A stretch of DNA of 64,000 nucleotides from Periplaneta americana (GCF_040183065.1 NC_091132.1:162152602-162216601), one strand, 5' to 3'. Counted from the stretch's first letter, positions 21,609-35,576 are shown. Program-made: numbers and translations. Notes: generated by a model not told the origin, from the sequence alone.

Positions 21609-22340
21609 TTCGGAATTATGATATTGCTATAATTCCGAAGGCCATGATGACTTAATTGAGAATTGAATTAATTACTAATCACAAAAACTTAGGAATAAAC
21701 CACAAACACAAGACCACAAAAAATACACCACACTAACATACGAAAACAAAAACACAACATTGGAGGCTCATTCCAGAAATTAAAGTACAACATCGCATAC
21801 AGATCAAATAACACTACATAAACATCTCAACACACAAACAAACAAATACAACTACACAGGCTTACACAAACGCAAATGTAACACCTGCAACAACTTGTAC
21901 ATAGGACAGACAGGCTGATAATTTCAAACACGTTACAAGGAACACATCACAGCCATAACAAAACTGCAAAACACTTCCACATATGCAGAACACATCCCAA
22001 ATGCTAACCACACACACAGAGACATAATCACAGACATGGAAATTCTACCATTTCAACCAAATGCCAGAAACTAAACACAATAGAAGAAAATTCAAATATA
22101 CAGACAAACAAAAACACAGCCAAATGAAATTATCAACACACAACTCAATTTCAGAACACACACTCTTTGACTCTACATTACATTATACAAACACACCCTC
22201 ACAGAAAACAATCACCAAAGGCGCCAAGTCCAGCAGGAAACAGTTCTGAAGATGGGCAATAACAGGTTGAAACTAGTTTACCAGGTACTGTAATATTTAA
22301 CACGCAAAATATAGGATAATACAAATTTCGGAGTGATACT
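21609..22340 (+). mobile_element. Penelope-like element remnant with 5' hairpin
   Basis: A 45-base hairpin (21610-21653, arms CATGGCCTTCGGAATTAT) precedes a GIY-YIG fragment broken by stops (CNTCNNLYIGQTG near 21880). It ends with CTGAAGA-stem-GAAAC at 22246-22273. The same element, with the hairpin, is at the paralogous place in gene 3 (61921-62640); gene 2 keeps the 3' part (40449). The insertion therefore predates the gene duplications. Confidence 0.75.
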
Positions 22341-22490
22341 GTGTTAAAAGGTGTATAATTAATTTTATTTAAAATGTGTATTAGTTTGGGGAAATGCAAA
22401 CAAATGAAACACCATTTAATATCTGTATTTAAGTTAAATTACAAATAGTTAATTTTGGATTAGTATCATTTTGGTAAAAAAGGCTCTAAT

Positions 22491-23511
22491 TCCCAGTTTC
22501 TGAAAAGACAGTTACCTGTACATACAGAGTTATGTATGATTTAACGTGCTTAATTGTTTAAAATGAAACAACAGTTATTGTCATCTTTACAGTTATCTGT
22601 GCTTCAACTGGTAACTGTGCTTCGGCGTGTAGTTACCTGGCTGTTAGTACTGATTCGAACAAATATCGACATGCGACGTTACTGCATTATTGTTTTGTAA
22701 ACTATAATAACCGATATTAAATAATATAGATCACAATAAATTGTTTTATTATATTATCTGTATAGTTTTTAAAATTTGGCGTTGTATTTACTTAACTTAA
22801 GGTTAATGTCTTACTTTCTATGACATATTAGGATAATAATGTGTGTTTGTAAACACAATTTCGAACATCCCAAGTTAAATTTTCGTCATCAACTAAAGAT
22901 TCTATGTCGTCAGTCGAGAAGTATTTTATTCTTGGATGTTCTACCAATGCCAATCGTGTTTCGGACTCTGAAAAGTCGATTAGAATTCATCCAAGCATTC
23001 ATATGGACGAATGTAAAATATTTTGACATGTTTATCAGAATGGCTGCCATAGCCACAAAGCTGAAAATAGTTGCAGTTTGGAAGCAGAAGTTACATCTAG
23101 CCCTCTTTTCAATAGTATTATTTACATCGAACATCACGCCAAATACCAACAATTATTGCTTTTTTAATCATATTATGATTGAGATGGAAGTGTACAAGTA
23201 CACTATCGTTTATCACATGGTTCTTTGTTTAAAAAGCCTTGCACCTACTTGTACAGAGCTCACTGTGTACCTATCAGCCATATTAATGGTGAAAACTTCT
23301 GCAAACAAATTTAATTATAAATAACTAAAAAAATCACAAAGAAATACTAGTGGACAAGTCTATGGACGACAACAGATATTGAACTTTAAGTTACCTTTAC
23401 TGTTAGTTACAAGCACTGATAAAACTAAATTCTACTTTCCGGAAACTCATGAAAGTTATCACTGCAGTTAAATTTATAAGACCAGTTAAGTAATTGAGAG
23501 TTAACTGAGGT
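22491..23511. mobile_element. unclassified ~1 kb insertion with CCCAGT ends
   Basis: Genes 2 and 3 are contiguous here (GGCTCTAAATATTAC at 41281; GGTCTAAATGTTACT at 62882) while gene 1 has an extra ~1 kb. Its ends read CCCAGTTTCTG and, inward from the right, CCCAGTGTCTG. A 161-codon frame (22839-23324, +) and an antisense 80-codon frame lie inside; neither resembles a transposase I know. Confidence 0.55.
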
Positions 23512-23789
23512 GTACCAGACACTGGGCGTATTACAAATAAAGTAAGTTAAAATATGCGCCAATGGAAAAAAGTCCTCAAAAGTATAATAAAAGAAAAAAT
23601 TTTACTATTATTATAATGATTTTTATTAATTTGCAGGATCCCTTTATAGCCAACAGAGCCAAGTTCCGGCATTTTCTAAATAATATTTCCTTTATGAAAC
23701 TTATGCAGGTGTTTCCATTTTGTGCCACTATCTCCAAATAACATGCCGTAGTTACGAATTGTTTTGAGCTGCTTTTTTCAAGATAATAC

Positions 23790-23972
23790 CACAGTCTACT
23801 TTATACAGTTGCAACGCTCAATACGTAGTAAGTATTCAAACATTAGATAGTTGCTCACCACTAGGATCGCTAATATCGCCTCATTACAGGCCATGCAAAA
23901 TAATACCGTCACAGTTTATTGTTTCTAGTACCCTCAAAACTCAAGCTTCGTGACTGTATATAGTAGAATGTC
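23790..23972. mobile_element. 183-bp MITE of the 7-bp-TSD family
   Basis: Aligned over its full length with 21082-21264. The right terminus is mutated (GAATGT), and the flanking heptamers ATAATAC / ATTGTAC match at five of seven positions, so this copy is older. It lies 84 bases upstream of the finger exon. Confidence 0.75.
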
Positions 23973-24055
23973 ATTGTACTACATTATGCTTAATATAGTC
24001 GAACTCCACTGCATTGATTATTGTGCACTCTAATTTATTTCTCTTTTCATATCAG

Positions 24056-25267
<1,212 letters not shown>

Positions 25268-25280
<13 letters not shown>

Positions 25281-25315
25281 TGTGTGTCGTAAGTTTTTTT
25301 TTTTTTTTTTTTTTT
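25268..25315. repeat. (GT)n plus T-tract grown from a finger codon run
   Basis: A GATGTGTGT stretch, which elsewhere encodes D-V-C of a finger, is expanded into (GT)9-10, followed by a 23-base T tract. Confidence 0.85.
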
Positions 25316-25743
25316 GCTACCGGGTCATTTAAATAAAGATGGATAAGTAAGGAAATACAGATGCGATGTGTGTAGAGACTGTATATACAGACGATACACA
25401 ATATAATACGACTATTCCGAAATCTACATAACACTAAACTTCCCCACACAGTCGAAAGAATTTTTAAAACATATCTGTGGAATATGTGTTACGTTTAGGG
25501 AGAAGCTAGAAAGCCATATTCTCTTACATACTATGGTACATTTACAGTGAGGATTTTTGTGTTGCGGCCACTTTGAATGCGTCTGCTTACTAGGGGTAAG
25601 CTCTATTCACCAGAGTATGAATGTCATCCTCTGCTCTGTTCAGTGCGCATTCCCAAGTCGTGTGAATGCCGATACTAGCATAAAATCAAGGTAAAGTCTG
25701 AAGCGGTGGAATTCAGATGTTGAATTGTGCAGAAGAGTTTTAT

Positions 25744-25926
25744 CACAGTCTACTGTATATAGTCTTGAAGCTTGAGTTTTGAGGGTGCTAGACACAATAG
25801 ACTGTGACCGTACTATTTTGCATTGCTTGTAATGAGGCGATATTAGCTATCCTAGTGGTGAGCAACTGTCTGATGTTTGCATATTTACTACGTACTGAGC
25901 TTCGCGACTGTATATTCTAGACTGTT
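25744..25926. mobile_element. 183-bp MITE of the 7-bp-TSD family
   Basis: Perfect 7-base duplication GTTTTAT (25737-25743, 25927-25933). Gene 2's 3' flank has the empty site (GAGTTTTATTTTATG near 43150). Inserted in the opposite orientation to 21082. Confidence 0.88.
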
Positions 25927-25944
25927 GTTTTATTTTATGTTAAT

Positions 25945-27045
25945 AGTGCACCGCACTCGGCCTCTCTCTCTTTTTATCTAATCGTCTAAACTTGTTAGTT
26001 GGAAAACAAGACAAATAATAAAATAACCCTGCCATGAATCGTTATGATCAGGATGGTAATCTGCGCGTCGAGGTAGTCAAGTGATAACACACACTCACTA
26101 TATATAACACAACTATTTATTAGAACAAGCAAATAAATTCGTAGCACAGAACATATCTTGTGAACAATGTAGCGTAGACCAAATCCCGCTAATTACATAG
26201 GTAGTTGCTTCCCCACGCTGGCATCCATCTTGTCAAACAACCTTGACATAACCATCACTCAGCACACACATAGCCGTTACATACAGATTGGTCACCCCTC
26301 AAACGTCACACAACAACGGGTGCCTTCGTCGTGGATTCCAAACCTTTTAAATTCGTTCTACTGCAATAATTAGATTAAACATACACCAAAACCAACTCAC
26401 TGAACTGATAGTATGTAGAGGTAGACTTTTAATTATATCACAGCTAGAAAAACGATCCACCAAAAATACAAAAACCGACCAGTATTTCACCAGAGTTGAC
26501 TGAGCGCAAATCAGTCAGGAAAATGATAGCAACTCAAACTAATAAGTACAGCCCAAAACTCCCCGCTAGATTCCACCCGAATACCTTCTGCAATTCTCTG
26601 GTAGACTTATCGAACCCGGCCTACGTAGGAGCTTGTACCCTGTCAAGCGTCCGACCTCCGTGAGCCCCCCCACTGGACTGACGCTACAATCGAGATGAAA
26701 CTCGCTTCACAGACCAAATATAAATCACGCCATCGTCTTGACCAATCAGCAAGCTATTATAAAATAATCATCGCTCCCCAGATCAAAAAATGACTGGCCC
26801 CTCGGACTGAACTCATCATAGGTTATAGGAACAGAAACAGAGCAAAAAAAAAGGGAAGTTGAGAGGAAAGCCATCTACGAGAAGTAAGAAGAACCAGATC
26901 AGAAAGAAAAAACTACGAGCCATCTATGAAAAGTTAGAATAATTAAAACTAACGGAGAAAAATATGAAGATAGAAATATCTAAAAGAAATAGAAAGGAAA
27001 AGAAAGATGTGCCGAAATATAAACGGCACAATAGCATCCCAAAAA
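25945..27045. mobile_element. unclassified insertion in gene 1's 3' flank
   Basis: Absent from gene 2, where 43155-43205 is continuous. Bases 25945-26790 are less AT-rich than their surroundings, with no reading frame, and could be an LTR or a retroelement leader; 26820-27045 is purine-rich and runs into (AAT)n. I could not find matching ends. Confidence 0.35.
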
Positions 27046-27047
27046 TT

Positions 27048-27048
<1 letters not shown>

Positions 27049-27104
<56 letters not shown>
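27049..27104. repeat. (AAT)n microsatellite
   Basis: About 18 units. A second imperfect array lies at 27231-27290. Confidence 0.95.
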
Positions 27105-27106
<2 letters not shown>

Positions 27107-27258
27107 TAATGCGGTACTGTGCCAACATTGTAGTACTATATTCTGTAAACATTCAAAGTTGCAATTTAAACATGTACATTTACTCGAATATGAAATAGAT
27201 AATATCTTATCATGATATTTTCAACCACGTAATAATAATAATAATGATAATGATAATA

Positions 27259-27289
<31 letters not shown>

Positions 27290-27569
27290 TTTGAAGGATT
27301 TAGCAAAAGGTTTGTATTCCTTAGACCTTACATTTACTAAGCTACATATTTATAAAGATTGGGACATACCATTCTTTATGGATTTATCATAAGTTTTTGA
27401 TTATAGTTCATACTTTTGCTAGACCACAAACTACATATTTTGATGTTCGGGTACACCATTGCTATGTAACCAATTATGATAAAAGGTACAAATGGACGAA
27501 TAAAATTAAGTACTGATACAATCTAATCAGATTCGAGGAACACAAAATTTGGTGTAGGTTCCCCAGGGC

Positions 27570-28170
27570 TCCATTTTGGAACCTCTCTTGTTTATGAAAT
27601 AAAAGTAAATGTAAATAAGACGGAATACATGACTGCAAATAATGACGGAATCGAAGTTGGAGGGCATAATGCAAAGCTAAGTAAGTTGAAAGTTTAAAAT
27701 ATTTGGGTGCAGTATTGCAACAAGATAGATAATCACAATTAGAAGTAGACGTGCGGAAATATCAAAGAAAGTGAGCTTTTGGGATGTTAAAATCTTTACT
27801 CTGGAGCAACAACATATTGACCAAAAGGAACATAATTATTTATAAAGATATATTGATTGCTGTAGAGAGCAGAGACTAGGGCAATAAGTAGGGACAAGAA
27901 GGAAAATTAAGAGCCTCTGAAATGGTCTTTAGAGAAGAGGAACTAGAAAATTGCAAGACGGAAAAGATTATATATATGATACAAAGGGAAAGAATTAATG
28001 TAGAAAAAAGATGTATTACTGGTAGAAGTTACAAATGAAAAAAGGGATGGAAGCTGGAAGAATACCAAAAAATTAATATGATGATTGGAACTTGAAGGAA
28101 TCATAGGAAAGGAAGATCAACTGAAAAACAAATGGAAGGAGTTTGACGGTGTAGAGACTGAAAAGATTAG
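27570..28170 (+). mobile_element. decayed LINE fragment
   Basis: Broken frames read NVNKTEYMTANNDGIEVGG, FKYLGAVLQQD, then MLKSLLWSNN and a C-terminal KRCITGR region with many stops. These are post-catalytic RT motifs of a LINE. Part of it (KTEYM region) is also at 43645-43700 in gene 2's flank, so it is shared. Confidence 0.6.
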
Positions 28171-29271
28171 AGGATGAATATAAGTTGGATAGGAAACAGT
28201 TGCGACAAAAGAATTAAATTTTCCATCTTTTTTCTTATGGCTGACAAGTTTGTTTGCTTGAGGAAAACAGCATTGTATAAAATCCTAATAAATAGTAATG
28301 TATTAATTTTATAGTATAATAATATGTGTTGACTTGATCTATATTGGTGTACAGCAGCCATGGACATAGGTAAATATAGAGGGCGAATGAAAATCTCCTA
28401 CTCTCCTCACGAGCCGTGGTGTGTCTTAGTGAGACGCTCTCATGGATTTGATCTTGCAGTGGTATAATATATTAACAGAGAAGCTGTGTACAAAGGAGCG
28501 TGAATATTAGAAAAACATAAGGAAGAATGTGCTATCTCATATGAAATGTATAGTTTGCATCTAATGCAGGATTGAAATTTTATTTTTCTTCGAATTCAAT
28601 ATTAAAATCTTTTACCAATCCATATAGACCACTTTGCTTTCCTGCAGTCATCTGAAGTATAATATAATCCCGCAATCAATAATTGAATCAGGTATAAGTA
28701 TAACGTAACACAGGAAAGATGGAATGCCTGAGAAATAAGTCTATAAAATATAACATCACTTTCAAGACCAACAATTCTGCATGAATTCTGCAGTGCCTTT
28801 GTGCGTTATACGCTTTTATGTTTTGTAATTGTTTTTACATTACACACAATGCATTTTATCATCTTTGAATATCATGAAATGAGCATTTTCTCATTCCTTT
28901 CGAAACATTGAAGCCTTCTTTTACGACAAACGTCCACTTCGAACTTCGAACCCGTGCAGTCCTAGATTAGACCACTGATTATTGCAGGTGATGATCAGCG
29001 TACACCAAGAAGTGGGCCCTAAGTGCCACGAATGTCCTTGGCTGATGTATATCAATCTACTATCATCATCACTACCATCACTTCCACTACTACTACTAAG
29101 TGGTCTGCGGAAATAAAATACCTTTTTTACTCCTCATGGCACAGATATTCTTTTAAAAAAATTAAGTCATTATATGGAACAAAAATATTCTAAGAACGCC
29201 AGAGGAACGGCACTACATTACAAACTACTAGGAAGGGGGCATTTAGGAAGACCGTATTCCAGATTGAAAAA
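28171..29271. other. intergenic, nothing identified
   Basis: No gene or bounded element seen. The last ~70 bases align with 44010-44091. Confidence 0.5.
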
Positions 29272-30107
29272 TAGTGAAACCCCAGGAATACACGCACGTT
29301 TGTTACGCTATCCCGCATTATAAGAACTTTTCATCCGATCCCTTGATATCCCTCTATAAAATCATCCAACAACCATCACTCAATATGCACTTCATTCCCT
29401 TCAATACATTCTTTCATCTGTTGAAAATTCTAAAATATCGTTCTGTAAAGGACACTGATAAAATTTTCTTGGACTTCTACATTTATAACTAGCGCTCGCA
29501 TGATCAAGAGTTTGTAAGAGACTTTATTTGGTAAATACAATAGAATGGAATGCGACCTTTGAGTACCTGGAAGAATACTGTTTTCAGAGCCTGTGCTTCT
29601 TGCTGCCTGTTTTAATTCACATTGTCAGTGATGACTAGACCAAGTGGAAATGGAAGCGATAGACAATACAAATCCTTCTCACAACGAAAGCCCTTGCCGC
29701 AGTGTCTGTGATTCGTAGATTCATTAATGTTGTAGCAGTCAAATTATTGATGTCACTTCCGATTTAAATCGTGTGGAAAATGCAGTTTATTCACAGTACT
29801 GGATTATGTGCAAGACAGAAAACAATTTTTGAATTTTGAAATAAAGGGACACTTTAATTGATAAGACAGTGTATTTGTTCTGACATTTTCTGAAAGGAAA
29901 GAAAATAAAATAACCTTTTATCCTGCGTAAAAATTACATGATTTGATCCTTAAATTTCATCAACAAATGTTTATGCTCATTCGTAATGTACCATTGTGTT
30001 AAAATTTAAAAAATCCAAAAATGATCCACTCTTGCTAAGATGCTGTGCCGTATAATACGTTATTTTTATGCGATGCCTTGAAGAGCATCTTACAGAGGTT
30101 TCACTGT
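29272..30107. mobile_element. pogo/Tigger-type MITE, unit A copy
   Basis: The left end reads GTGAAACCCCAGGAATACAC (two terminal bases lost). The right end, inward, is CAGTGAAACCTCTGTAAGATG, followed by TA. Internal blocks align with 44092-45596 in unit B, so the insertion is older than the duplication. Related to, but distinct from, the pogo element at 13214. No transposase. Confidence 0.65.
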
Positions 30108-30534
30108 ATTTCTGTAGTCACGGAATGGGCAAATTACGTCACCCGAAACTGCAAAAGGGAACAGCAGTCAACCTTTTTACAGAAGAACTACAATTTATTA
30201 CTGTAATATTATGACTTTAATTGCATTTGACGATATTCATTGATAGGCTATTCCATGAGACATAATTTGCTTTACCAGTACTGCTAGAACATTTAACAAG
30301 GCAAGTTTAATTGGACACTTTCAAAAATCAACTCTGGAGGAAGTGAATTGACATAATTCAAAGATTTTGCAATCCAATATACACAGTGACTCATTTAAAA
30401 TTTTCACCGTAAATATTTCTGAAATAAAAGTGATATTGATGTGCTGTTTTCACAGAATTGAAGTCTAAGTCAGGGCTCATAATTGTACTCCATACATAGA
30501 TTTTAATAATTTATAGGATGTATTTTTTTTTAGA

Positions 30535-31010
30535 AAGTTTCATTTCTTTCATTTGGAACAATAGCTATCGACATGAACAAAATAATACCAATGCATCGAC
30601 CAGGTAGGTGTTGACATAGGTGCATGCGGATCTTCGTATGACAATATAGAGGGGCTCCATATTGTTGTAAAATGAACCTCTGCTCCTCGTCTGTGATTTG
30701 TGGCAGTAGCTGAAATGAGGTCGATGGTCTGGACTGGCCGTGCAGACAGCAAATTCTATACTTGGTCATCCCGTTCACCCAATGTCACAGTGTGCAATTT
30801 CTTTTTATGGGGTTTCGTCAAGGACATTGTTTACTTACCTCCACTTCCAGTGATATTCGCCAAATTGAGAAGGCACATTAACATAGCAATCAGGAACATC
30901 ACACAAGACATGTTTGAGAGAGTTTAGCAAAAAATGGAATCACCACCTGAACATCTGGCGTATAATTACTGGGTCTCAAATCGAGTGCATGTAAGGTTAG
31001 TATGAAACTT
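30535..31010. pseudogene. Tc1/mariner-like transposase relic with internal inversion
   Basis: 30700-31010 on + reads SRSPNVTVCNFFLWGFVKD and KLRRHINIAIRN, the C-terminal catalytic end of a Tc1/mariner-family transposase. 30550-30715 reads on the minus strand PQITDEEQRFILQQYGAPLY then LPGRCIG, the segment that should precede it on the same strand. The two are therefore head-to-head. The same arrangement is at 46045-46505. Confidence 0.65.
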
Positions 31011-31526
31011 TTACCTTCCCTGTGTGGTAAGATCATGTATTTATATTCAATATTGGTGAAAATATAGCCTTCTGAAATCGTCCAGAAATTTGTAAACATG
31101 GTGTATAATCCTACTTCTGCAAAGAATTTTAAATGTTTCCCGTTGCAATGAAGATAAAATTTCTGGTAGGATTACATACAATCAAATAAAAAATTAGGAA
31201 TTACTCAATTCTGGTAGTATGGGTAACTGAAACGGATGTTGCAAAAATCCTGCAGCAAGTGTATATTGTCTACCTGGTCTGTGCCAATTATGAGCTCTAT
31301 TAACAATTCTTCACAGTTTATTGCGGTTCGTTAAACTATATTAAATTTCTTCACCCTTGATTTCGTTCAAAACTGTACGCACAACACTGTCTGGTTACCT
31401 TCATGCAAACGTGCCTTAGTCTCCTTGCATACATCATTAAATTTTGTTGGTATAATGACAATAGGCTACTTGGGATACAAATATCTATGTAATGATTGAT
31501 CTTTTTGAGACAACCTTTTGAGTCAT

Positions 31527-31732
31527 AGGTTATGATTGAAAGGGACTGTCTATGCTTATCTATTAATATTGTATTGATATATTACAATTTATTGATCATG
31601 AATGTTTTCGGCACATATATATGCCATCTTCAGATGTTAAAAGATACAAGATAACGATCATGATCAATAAATTGTAATATATCAATACAATATTAATAGA
31701 TAAGCATAGACGTTCCCATTCAATCATAACCT
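31527..31732. repeat. 206-bp palindrome with Penelope-like core
   Basis: Two ~75-base arms (left starts AGGTTATGATTGAAAGGG) are near-perfect reverse complements around a ~55-base loop. On the minus strand the loop has CTGAAGA-TGGCA...TGCC-GAAAAC (31604-31633), the motif found at the 3' end of the Penelope-like copies in this window. Unit B lacks it at the corresponding place (about 47075-47110). Confidence 0.85.
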
Positions 31733-32029
31733 ATTGTACTTTGCTTATCGGTTAAAACTTCAACAAAATGAAATTACTTTTTAGTCATGTTCCACTGCTT
31801 ATCTGACTCTGTTAAGGGTCAACATTCAACTAATAGGTACTGTTAAAAATTAAAAATATTGTTGAGGAATTACAATTCACAGCTGGTGTTGAATTTTTGT
31901 TGTTAGTATTTTAGAAGTGCACTGTAAATTTTTCTTTTGAATACTTTTGTATTAGAAATCGCTTTATTATATTTGCACCTTCTTGCTATGTACTTGCTAT
32001 TATAACCCCATTTCTTGATAGGTCATTTG

Positions 32030-33120
32030 TATTGTATTGTATTGTATTGTATTTATTAACATTCCATAGTATTCATACATGCTTACAGCTAGAATATGGA
32101 ACAAGTCAAAAGACTTAATACTATTATAAAATCTTAATTTATAGTCACAGTCTAGATGAAATATATATAGACGAGATTTACAATATAGTCTACTAGTACA
32201 ACACAAAGTTTTAGTGTCAATTTCATGTAGTGTTATTGAATGTCATGAATTCACCTACAGAATAGATGGCGTGAGAAATTAGGTACTTCTTTAATTTGGC
32301 CCTAAATAATTTGATGTTTTGAGTTTCATTTTTTATATCGATAGGGAGCCTATTAAAAATTTTTACTGCCATATAACGCACTCCTTTTGATAGCACGATA
32401 GACTTGCTGATGGAGTGTGAAAGTCATTTTTTGACGCGTATTTATGCTATGAACTGTTGAATTAGTTACAAAGTTTTCACGATTACATACAAGGAAGATT
32501 ATTAATGACAAGATATACTGACAAGCCATGGGCATTATTTGTAGTTTTTTTAGAATAGCCCTACACGATTCCCTAGATTTGGCACCTACTATTATTCTAA
32601 TTACTCTTTTTTGTAATTATTACTATCTGTGGAATTTTCCCAGAATATTATTCCAAAACTCATTACCGAGTGGAAGTATGCAAAGTATATTGTTTTTAAA
32701 GTATTGATATTTACTATCTTTTGCATAGATCTAATAGGAAAAGAAGCTGAATTTAGTTTGGGGGTAATTTCTTTAATATGATTTTCCAATTTAACACATT
32801 ATCGATTTTTAAGTCAAGAAATTTGGTTGTTGTTGTTTCTAATAGGGATCTGTTATTAATTATTGCGCTAGAAATTTGCGACGTTGAATTTGGACAGGAT
32901 TTAAATTGAATTATGTTAGTTTTGTTACAATTTAATACTAATTTATTGATTGAGAACCAGTCACATATTTTTAAGAGAATTTTCTCTGTTGAAGATTGGA
33001 ATGTGTTGGAGTTATTGGCTGTAATCACTATACTTGTGTCATCTGCAAATAATTTGGGATGACCTACATCTTTTATTAGGGGGGCAAGATCATTTATAAA
33101 CACTAGAAAAAGTAGGGGAC
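32030..33120 (-). mobile_element. 5'-truncated LINE with (ATACA)n tail
   Basis: On the minus strand it begins inside the RT: MFINDLAPLIKDVGHPKLFADDTSIV, with catalytic FADD at about 33045. It continues through ICDWFSINKLVLNCNKT and SVMSFGIIFWENSTDSN to a (TACAATACAAT)-type 3' tail at 32030-32052. Several frameshifts are present. Jockey/CR1-group by motif order. Unit B lacks it (about 47280). Confidence 0.8.
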
Positions 33121-33159
33121 CGGATTGCTAACAAAGTTCGTATGTAACATACTGTAAGT

Positions 33160-33480
33160 TACTCCTCGCGGTTCTTTATTTGGATCATTTTGGTTTGGAC
33201 ATTTTAGAATGGAAATGTTACGTTTTTTAATTTCATGCTTCGGAATTTATTTTTCAGTTCGGACTTTTTTTCGTTTGGACATGTTTTTACTGGTCATTTT
33301 ACATTTTTGAAATTTTTGCTTTGGACAAATTTGTGTTGGATATTCTTGTGTTTAGACATTTTTGATTTGGACATTTTAAGTGGATATTTTTGGTTGGGAC
33401 ATATTTGTATTGGACATTTTTGCGTCTAGACATTTGACATTTTGAACATTTTTCCTTTCGACATTTTCATTTGGACATTC
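33160..33480. repeat. degenerate TTTGGACATTTT tandem repeat, A/B junction
   Basis: Roughly fifteen degenerate copies of TTTGGACATTTT-like units, 12-24 bases apart. A shorter version stands at 47340-47513 at the end of unit B. The sequence just after it (GTGGCTC...CCACTATCCGTGGTCACGG) also follows the unit B copy, after the hAT insertion. Confidence 0.7.
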
Positions 33481-34724
33481 TGATTGTGGCTCATTTGCAA
33501 CGCCACTATCCGTGGTCACGGGTCACTTGATCATACTGGAATTGAAATTTTGTCTCTTGCATTTTCAATTGGGGATTCGTTTTAATAATTTTTCAAGGTA
33601 AGGGTCTACATCCGTCAATAGTGCCAGTTGTTATTCGCGGTGTATTTATTACTTGAGTGTGACTTTATATTTCCTTTTCGATTTTAAGGATCCTCCGTAA
33701 GCCTGTTTTGCCGTGCAATGCCGCTAGTATGTATATTGATATACACTTAGTTATGATTACCAAACATGGATGATTGATTTCGCATCCATGGAAAGTGGAT
33801 AATTATATAGAAGGGGAAGTGCAAATTCTAGAGACACGTTTTCATTTTGATTCCTACTATCTGTGTGGTAAGTGAAAGAAATTGAACCTACGGTTTCCTA
33901 TTTATTATTTGCCTTTTCACGATGACCATGTATAAAAGCATTCATATTTCAGTCAAATTTTGTCTGCAAGCTCGCCACAGGTGAAATAGAATAATGGGTT
34001 GAATGTTGCATATTGGGACACTTTTAGTGTAGCTAGAAATAGAGTAAATGGGAAACGAACGTTGAGGTAGTTAAGATGGTTTCGGAAGTGAAAATGGTTT
34101 TATTTTGTGAAGGATATCTTGCGGGGATTGATTTCAAATGTTAAGGATTTTATAGGGAAATATTTCAAGAAAAGAAAATTGTTCGCAAATGCAAATTACG
34201 TGTGAAATGAAGGTGTGTGGTAATGAAAGTGCAGACGTTGTTTCTAGTGAAGAAATGGAACGTAGGGACATTAAACAGACGATACGATGTAATGTGAAAA
34301 GCACGAATCTTGTATTAATTCAATAACCACTGGAATGTAGTGAAGCACAACAAATAATAATGAAATAGAACGTTTGTAACATTGTTTCAACATCAGTCAT
34401 TAGTTACAGTAGTCACCCAGCAATGACAACTTCACGTAACAAAAATCACCAGGTTTAGAAATTCTGCAGAGATTTATATATACAAGGCATAACAAAAACT
34501 GAAACTAATCTGTCATACATACAAAGCATAACAAAAGCCTAAACTAGGCCAACCGAATCTGGCACAGATTCTTATATATACGACAAAGTGTGAGTGTACA
34601 CTAGCGTAAAACATTGTAATGGCACCATAGGTATGTTGGCTAATTCATAATAAGAAGCTACTAAATTTTCGCTCGGAGCCCACATTCTCCAGTTGATTAT
34701 GACTATTTTCATTACTTGTTTCAG
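33481..34724. other. 5' flank of zinc-finger gene 2
   Basis: No gene seen. The first ~100 bases align with 49384-49480 and the last ~90 with 49880-49962 upstream of gene 3; the middle is unique. The hAT remnant seen upstream of genes 1 and 3 is not recognisable here. Confidence 0.5.
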
Positions 34725-34825
34725 TTGCGATGAATGTGATCAAGATGGAACCCAAAGTCGACCCCCTGGCTCTACAGACGAATGATAACACAGATGTGGA
34801 ACAGGAAGGGAAGAAAGTATCAGAG
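34725..34825 (+). CDS. zinc-finger gene 2, first coding exon
   Basis: Same layout as in gene 1: CAG acceptor, TTGCG, then ATG at 34730. Its 32 codons read MNVIKMEPKVDPLALQTNDN and end KKVSE, phase 0, at a GTAACG donor. Differences from gene 1 include Asp2 to Asn and Thr6 to Met, which keeps the psi-K-x-E (IKME). The exon feeds either the decaying exon at 35577 or, more likely, directly 36451. Confidence 0.8.
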
Positions 34826-34884
34826 GTAACGTGAAGGTCATTTCTACTTCATATAATTATGCGAGGTAGGGATATAATAAGTTT

Positions 34885-35470
34885 TTTAATCAGGAAGAGC
34901 TAAGGCCAGTTGGCCTTCTCTTCCACCTGGCCAGATTCTAATTCTGACTGGATAGAATAGGCTTACCGTAGTGATTACATTAATATGTAGGTCATAAAAC
35001 AACATGAAAGTGAATAATGGAAGGAAAAGTAAATAATGAAAGTTAGATAAGTAATGTTCATGAGACAATATTAAACGTTGATAAAAATAGTAAATAGTAA
35101 TAATCTTAGTAATAATAGGAATACTAATGAGATAATTTCAATTTTTATCCGGTAGTAACCATTAAACATTGAGAAACTTGAAACAACTATTATTCTTAAC
35201 GAGAATTGTTTGAAAAATATTTCCTAGTCTATTTTTAAATTAGTTTGATGTCTGACAGTCCCTGACATTACTCGGTAGGGAATTCCAAAGTCGAGAAACA
35301 GCCATAGTGAAAGAAGATGAGTATGAGGATGTTCGGTGGGAGGGAATGCATACTATTGATGCGTGTTGTGATCGTGTATCTAGATTATGGTGGGTGGATA
35401 AATTCTGAAAACGAGACATGAGATAGAGAGGAGTGGAGAAATGCAATATATGAAAGAGGAGGGAAAGTCA
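34885..35470 (-). mobile_element. old LINE C-terminal fragment, shared with gene 3
   Basis: The minus-strand frame at 35240-35446 reads RFQNLSTHHNLDTRSQHAS then SSSFTMAVSRLWNSLPSNVR, the C-terminal end of Jockey/CR1-type LINE proteins. The 3' untranslated part runs to about 34885. The same fragment lies at 50110-50700 in gene 3's intron, so it was present before B and C separated. Confidence 0.65.
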
Positions 35471-35576
35471 GTGGATTTTCCTACGATCTTCTAGAAGGAA
35501 ACAGAACATTAATTGTTGTGTATTATGCTACAAGTAGGGGTGAAACACTGGTTTATGTTGGCAGTTGGTTATCCAG

